From positions 46,188,626 to 46,252,625 of the forward strand of contig CM034242.1 in assembly GCA_019916065.1 (NCBI GenBank): a stretch of DNA of 64,000 bases, in the 5' to 3' direction. Origin of the DNA: Vitellaria paradoxa (Eukaryota; Streptophyta; Magnoliopsida; Ericales; Sapotaceae). The position numbers and the translations under genes were made by a program. The notes under the pieces are model-generated. The model saw only the letters and a program-made list of their open reading frames with translations. It searched no databases and was not told the DNA's origin. Positions 60,101-64,000 of this stretch are shown piece by piece. How positions within the stretch are numbered: the first letter of the stretch is position 1; each line of letters begins with the position of its first letter.

Positions 60101-61691
60101 ATGGATGTCCAAGTCGGCGATGATGGAGCCAAATTTTCTCGTTATAGGATGTCAAGGACTTGGAAACAAATGACACTGACTGTTTATCCTTGTTGATAGT
60201 TGGTTGACTTGTTTCAAGAAAGTAGAGGCCACCCCGTTCTCTAGCATGTCCAATCGTCTTCCCCGAATCCTTTTCCTGAAATATGCAATCAGTATGATGA
60301 AAAACCACATTACATTGTAAGTCATGAGTAAGTTTTTGGATGGATATCAGATTGGTAGATAGCATAGGGACATGAAGGACATTCTGCAAGGTTAACAATG
60401 GGTTAATTTGGACACTTCCAATTCCTGCCACAGTGGTCAAAGAACCATCTGCAGTGGCTATTTTTCTACTGCTTGGGCACGGGGAATAGGTGGTAAAGAC
60501 ATTTGGTGAGTGGGTCATATGATCGGTAGCTCCTGAATCCATGATCCAAGAGGTGGAAAAGACTGCATCCGAAACATTTAATCCAATAGAAAGCGGAAAC
60601 TCACCTGAATATGCCAAAGAACAAGTAGCTGAGGGCTTATCAAGACTGTTGATGAGAGCTCTCACCCTTTCCAGTTCACCTTGGTTGAGACCAGCTGCTT
60701 CTGATTTGGGTGGCTCATCACTTTGGCCAGCTGCTACATTGGCTTGTCCACTTCTAGATTGTCCCCCTCTTTGTCCCCATTCTCGGCTTGGTGGCTTCCC
60801 ATGAAGCTTCCAACAATTCTCACGAGTGTGCCGCGGTTTCTTGCAATATGTGCACCATAAATTGTCTCGGTCTTGATTCCTAGAATCTCCTGTCTTCATG
60901 TCAAGGGCTAGTTTTCTTTCATTACCAGCAGACTTCTTTGCAGTAGGTATATTCAGCTTGTTTCCATCACTTGCAACCATTGCTGAATTGATTGAAACTT
61001 GTGGCTCCAGCATCAGACTTCGCCTACTCTCCTCTCCTCGAACTATGGCTACCACTTCATTGAAGCATGGGACTTCCGATTTCCCAAGAATCTGAACACG
61101 CACCTGATCGAATTCCGGATTCAACCCAACAAGAAAGTCATAGACTCTATCCTATTCAATAAAGTTCTTCAAAACAGCAGCATCATCGGAACACTTCGTC
61201 TTTATTATTCTGTATTGGTCTAACTCCTGCCACAAAGCACTCAATTGATTAGCGTACTCTGTGACCGTCTTATTCCCTTGCCTTGCTGCCGTTGTTTTAA
61301 CCTTTACCTCATACACCTGAGCGGCATCTTTTGCCTTTGAGTACGTTTGTTGGATCGCGTCCCATATATCTTTGGCAGTGTTTAGAAACATGCACGTGTC
61401 ACTGATTTCTGGGGTCATAGATCCCCATAGCCATGTCATAATCATCGAGTCTTCTTCATCCCACGCTTCAAAGTTCAGATCACTAGGCTTCGGACCCGTA
61501 CCCATGAGATGGCTGATTTTCCCCTTGCCTTTCAAAATGGTCCGGACTAATTGGGACCACTTCAGATAATTCTTCCCATTTAATCTGTATGCAGCCTGGA
61601 TATTTTGCAGATCTCCAATACCGTGCGAGATGGTTGTCTCATCTTGTTGACTGGTGGCTGGTTTTGTGACTGGTGAAACATCCGACATCAT
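57156..61691 (-). pseudogene. Copia gag-pol polyprotein with four in-frame stops
   Basis: Single frame from MMSDVSPVTK at 61691. Gag (UBN2) shows RLNGKNYLKWSQLVRTILK and a CCHC knuckle [14 protein letters not shown]. Protease has MDSGATDHM. The GAG pre-integrase region shows [11 protein letters not shown]; integrase has [14 protein letters not shown] and NGVAERKN (the D, D, E residues). RT has [20 protein letters not shown] and the catalytic YVDD; RNase H ends with LYCDNKSAISIAHNP and DQLADVLTKGL. Order protease-integrase-RT-RNase H defines copia. Stops: TAG 61152-61154, TGA 58293-58295, TAA 58179-58181 and TAA 57495-57497. Otherwise the frame is open over about 1,500 codons. A short duplication (SVSNHPTSS twice) sits between integrase and RT. 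Confidence 0.92.
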
Positions 61692-61855
61692 AGGTGTCGT
61701 GAGGAAGTAAAAAATTCAGCAATGAAGGCTGAAGAAAAGTCAGCAATGAAGGCTGAAAACGGGGCGTTGAAGGTTGAAAAAAATACTCCCTTTTGATCTC
61801 AAAAAACAGAGTAAAAACAGAGCACAAAAGAAGGCCAAAGGTTCCAGAAAATAAC

Positions 61856-61870
61856 CTGGCTCTGATACCA
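61856..61870 (-). promoter_or_regulatory. Copia primer-binding site (initiator Met tRNA)
   Basis: Minus strand TGGTATCAGAGCCAG directly follows the 5' LTR, matching the 3' end of plant initiator methionine tRNA. Confidence 0.9.
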
Positions 61871-62084
61871 TGTCAAAGAAATAGATTTACTGAAGATTTG
61901 ACTTACCCAAATGGGTAGCCACTGTTTTATATTTATACTAATACAAGTTACATATACAATAAATACTATACAAGGAATCTAGACTAGGTACATACCCCCT
62001 AGAATATTAAATACACTAAGTACATGCACATATATTAAATACACTAAGTACATGCACATACATTAACAGCCATATTTTCCCCCA
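61871..62084 (-). repeat. 5' LTR of the copia element
   Basis: Near-identical partner of 56934-57149. It should hold the element's promoter. Same internal tandem repeat; lacks two bases (ac) relative to the other LTR. Confidence 0.95.
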
Positions 62085-62089
62085 CTCTC

Positions 62090-63049
62090 ATTGTTTAAAT
62101 TGTGATGAATATTTATTTCATGTGTCAATTTGAATTGCATGGATTTGAACTAACCATGCCTGTTTGCTTCATTCTTCTTAAAATATTTTCCCTTGAACTG
62201 TTTGATTGCTGCCGTTTGCTCTTTCTCTTGAGGAAAGTTATGGGGTAATTCTTCGAACACAATGTCAGTGTCCTACTTGTCTTGATTTTATTGGATTTTG
62301 GCGGATATCTTAAATCTTGACCGTCGAGATTATATAGACATCATTATTAGTGATGGTTATTTCTTGAAGGGGTACGATTTGACATCTTAGAAGTTTTGCT
62401 TAACGATCTCATCGGTTGGAATTGTTTGATTCTATGTCCAAGTTGTTCTTTTGTGAAATCGTTTAGTTTCTTGGGTCTTCCACACTTCTAGTGTATAATA
62501 GAGATGTCATTGCGTGTATTGAAAAGTCTCTCTTACAAGTTGTGCCTGATATCTCTCATCACTATTCTCTTTGTATCCTTGGTTTTCTGCTACTTATTCT
62601 CATGCATCAATATCTTCCTTGCCTTCCAAGCAATCTTTTGTTCCATTTTCTTTTTTGACAGATCCTACTTTGTCAGGCTCTATTGCATCATTAGCTGTCA
62701 TTTCTTCTAAACCTTATGCTTTCCCTCCTTTTCATATAAATGTTAATGATAATTGTATATTTACTACTGATGCTTTTGATCGAAATAGAAAATTTAATGG
62801 ATATCAGTCAATTATGACTTATGCATTGCCTACTTGTTGCCCCATATAGTCTCATCAAAATTTGCATGCCATTGATATTAGACCTCTTTATATTCTTTGT
62901 GACCTTGGAGCCAATGCACTTTTCTTTAATTGCCATGTGATATGATTATTTTCATAATTTTTGTTGCGGAGGACTAGCTACCTTGTCGAGGTATTTTTGG
63001 GCCTCTCATGTTGTCTGTAGGTTATGGAAATGTTTTAGTTCTCCCCCTT
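62090..63049. other. Non-coding stretch right of the copia element
   Basis: T-rich with small open frames on the plus strand at 62504-62849 that I cannot assign to a family. No exon of the KANSL2-like gene recognised. Confidence 0.4.
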
Positions 63050-63310
63050 TTTCATGAGTCTGGTACAGAGTTCCAACATTCTTGATGTTAAGAGCAACAT
63101 ATTTCTTCGAGGGCATCTCCAATGTTGTCTTGTTAATTGGAAAATGCAACCTGACTGTGATGCTACCTGGATTACTGATGATGAGCTCCAACACCTTTTT
63201 TACGAGTTTTTGGAGCAATTTCTTCGTTGTCACTTTCTAGAGGACAGTTGTTTTCAACTGGAGGAGAATGATGGGGATCATATCTTAGGATTCCTATATC
63301 TTCGAACTTA
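63050..63310 (+). pseudogene. Ty3/gypsy pol C-terminal fragment (chromodomain-like)
   Basis: Plus-strand frame with NILDVKSNIFLRGHLQCCLV, NWKMQPDCDATWITDDELQ and SCFQLEENDGD. The pattern 'LVxWxxxPxxxATWxxxDEL' is that of the extreme C-terminus of plant Ty3/gypsy polyproteins. Only this tail is visible; the upstream pol is not recognised. Confidence 0.5.
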
Positions 63311-63349
63311 GTTTTTAGCTTATTTTTAGTATTGCTGGGATTTTATATT

Positions 63350-63600
63350 GTTGGAATTTTATTTGTAGTTGCATAAATTAGGAATGGTTTAGGGTTAGCC
63401 TATATAAAAGGCTAAACTTATATTGGATCATTAGGTTTGAATGAATTGAATTGATTGTTGAGTTTGGTTGATTAGTTGTAAACACTAAATGGAAAGATCT
63501 CCGGGGTACAATGTATTTTAAAGTCATGTGAACACCGGATTCTATCGGATCCCCAGGGTGAGGCATCCTTGTGCTTGAGGACTATGAAGATAGGCTAGAG
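63350..63600 (+). repeat. Possible gypsy LTR fragment
   Basis: Follows the gypsy tail. Contains a TATA-like cctatataaaaggct at about 63400-63414, as in an LTR promoter. Borders and partner LTR not found. Confidence 0.35.
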
Positions 63601-64000
63601 ATAGCCTTAATAATCTCCAATAAAGCTGCCATTGGTTCAGGAGTTTTAGCATTAGAAAACTTAGAAGTTAGAACACTGCTGAGATATGGCCGCCATAACT
63701 TCAGCCCTGAAATTTCTAATCACCGCTCCTTGATTGTGGGAGAAAACTGCTCCATCAAAACTTGATGTGTAAATTCCTTCCACAGGAAGAAAGACTCCTT
63801 TTAACTGTTGGGACCCTCTCCGACCATCTGTTTTCTTTCCACAGGTTTCTAAAAGTCCCTACAAAACCTTCTGTAAATGTAGCATCTTCCTCTGGGCTAT
63901 AAATTTTTCCTCCGTGTAAAAATTTATTTATCTATTTCAAATATTCCGCTCCACTATCGAGAAAATTGCTTAAGAATCATTATCCCATGCCTTGCTAATA
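63601..64000. other. Right edge, nothing recognised
   Basis: A short plus-strand open frame up to 63765 has no family resemblance. No splice-consistent KANSL2-like exon identified. Confidence 0.35.

Larger units (their letters stand above)
56934..62084 (-). mobile_element. Young, nearly complete Ty1-copia retrotransposon
   Basis: Two LTRs (216 and 214 bp) differ by a 2-bp indel and only a few substitutions. A 5-bp target duplication ctctc lies at 56929-56933 and 62085-62089. The primer-binding site (complement of ctctgatacca, 61860-61870) touches the right LTR; the polypurine tract (complement of ctcccccctc, 57150-57159) touches the left. One gag-pol frame spans 57156-61691, with four in-frame stops and no frameshift. 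It was probably inserted recently into what I take to be intron 1 of the KANSL2-like gene, antisense to it. Confidence 0.95.

Noticed and set aside
62504..62849. Hydrophobic open frames right of the copia element
   Set aside because: T-rich sequence gives hydrophobic translations by chance; no exon signals or family match.

Overview
This is eukaryotic plant DNA, most likely from a eudicot. It is AT-rich, with GT-AG split genes, Ty1-copia and L1-type LINE retrotransposons, MULEs carrying plant mobile domain (PMD) genes, Harbinger-like MITEs and a tRNA-derived SINE. There is no prokaryotic content and no CRISPR array. I do not name a species.

Three host genes can be recognised. (1) An ARIADNE-type RBR E3 ubiquitin ligase (ARI7/ARI8-like) lies on the minus strand. 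Its seven 5' exons (4276-17309) are intact; the RING2 exons should lie left of the window. (2) A complete 14-exon CMP-sialic-acid/UDP-galactose-transporter-like Golgi nucleotide-sugar transporter, 404 aa by my splice model, lies on the minus strand at 33863-47559. (3) The first coding exon of a KANSL2/INO80-subunit-D-like protein lies on the plus strand at 53624-54093; its later exons are not visible.

Most of the rest is transposable elements, many of them nested. From left to right: a copia fragment (1-1889); an L1-type LINE (6699-12640, minus) inserted in an older plus-strand LINE inside ARI intron 4, with a 10-bp target duplication; LINE fragments in ARI intron 1; a non-autonomous long-TIR element (17529-19354) with a 9-bp target duplication, about 220 bp upstream of the ARI start codon; a 10.5-kb MULE (21111-31624) with a decayed MURA-like transposase followed by a decayed PMD gene; a tandem TRIM array in the transporter gene (about 38203-38640); several Harbinger-like MITEs; a second, internally deleted MULE (49636-53316, 9-bp target duplication tcaaataca) that keeps only the PMD tail and holds an 825-bp hAT-like element and a 263-bp SINE; and a young copia element (56934-62084) with near-identical LTRs and a ctctc target duplication.

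The most interesting system is the MULE-PMD family. It combines a transposase, a PMD gene on the same strand and terminal regions packed with imperfect hairpins built on gtcgtcagt / actgacgac. A deletion derivative of it ends about 310 bp upstream of the KANSL2-like start codon. All coordinates, splice sites and target duplications were read by eye; no alignment or database search was run.
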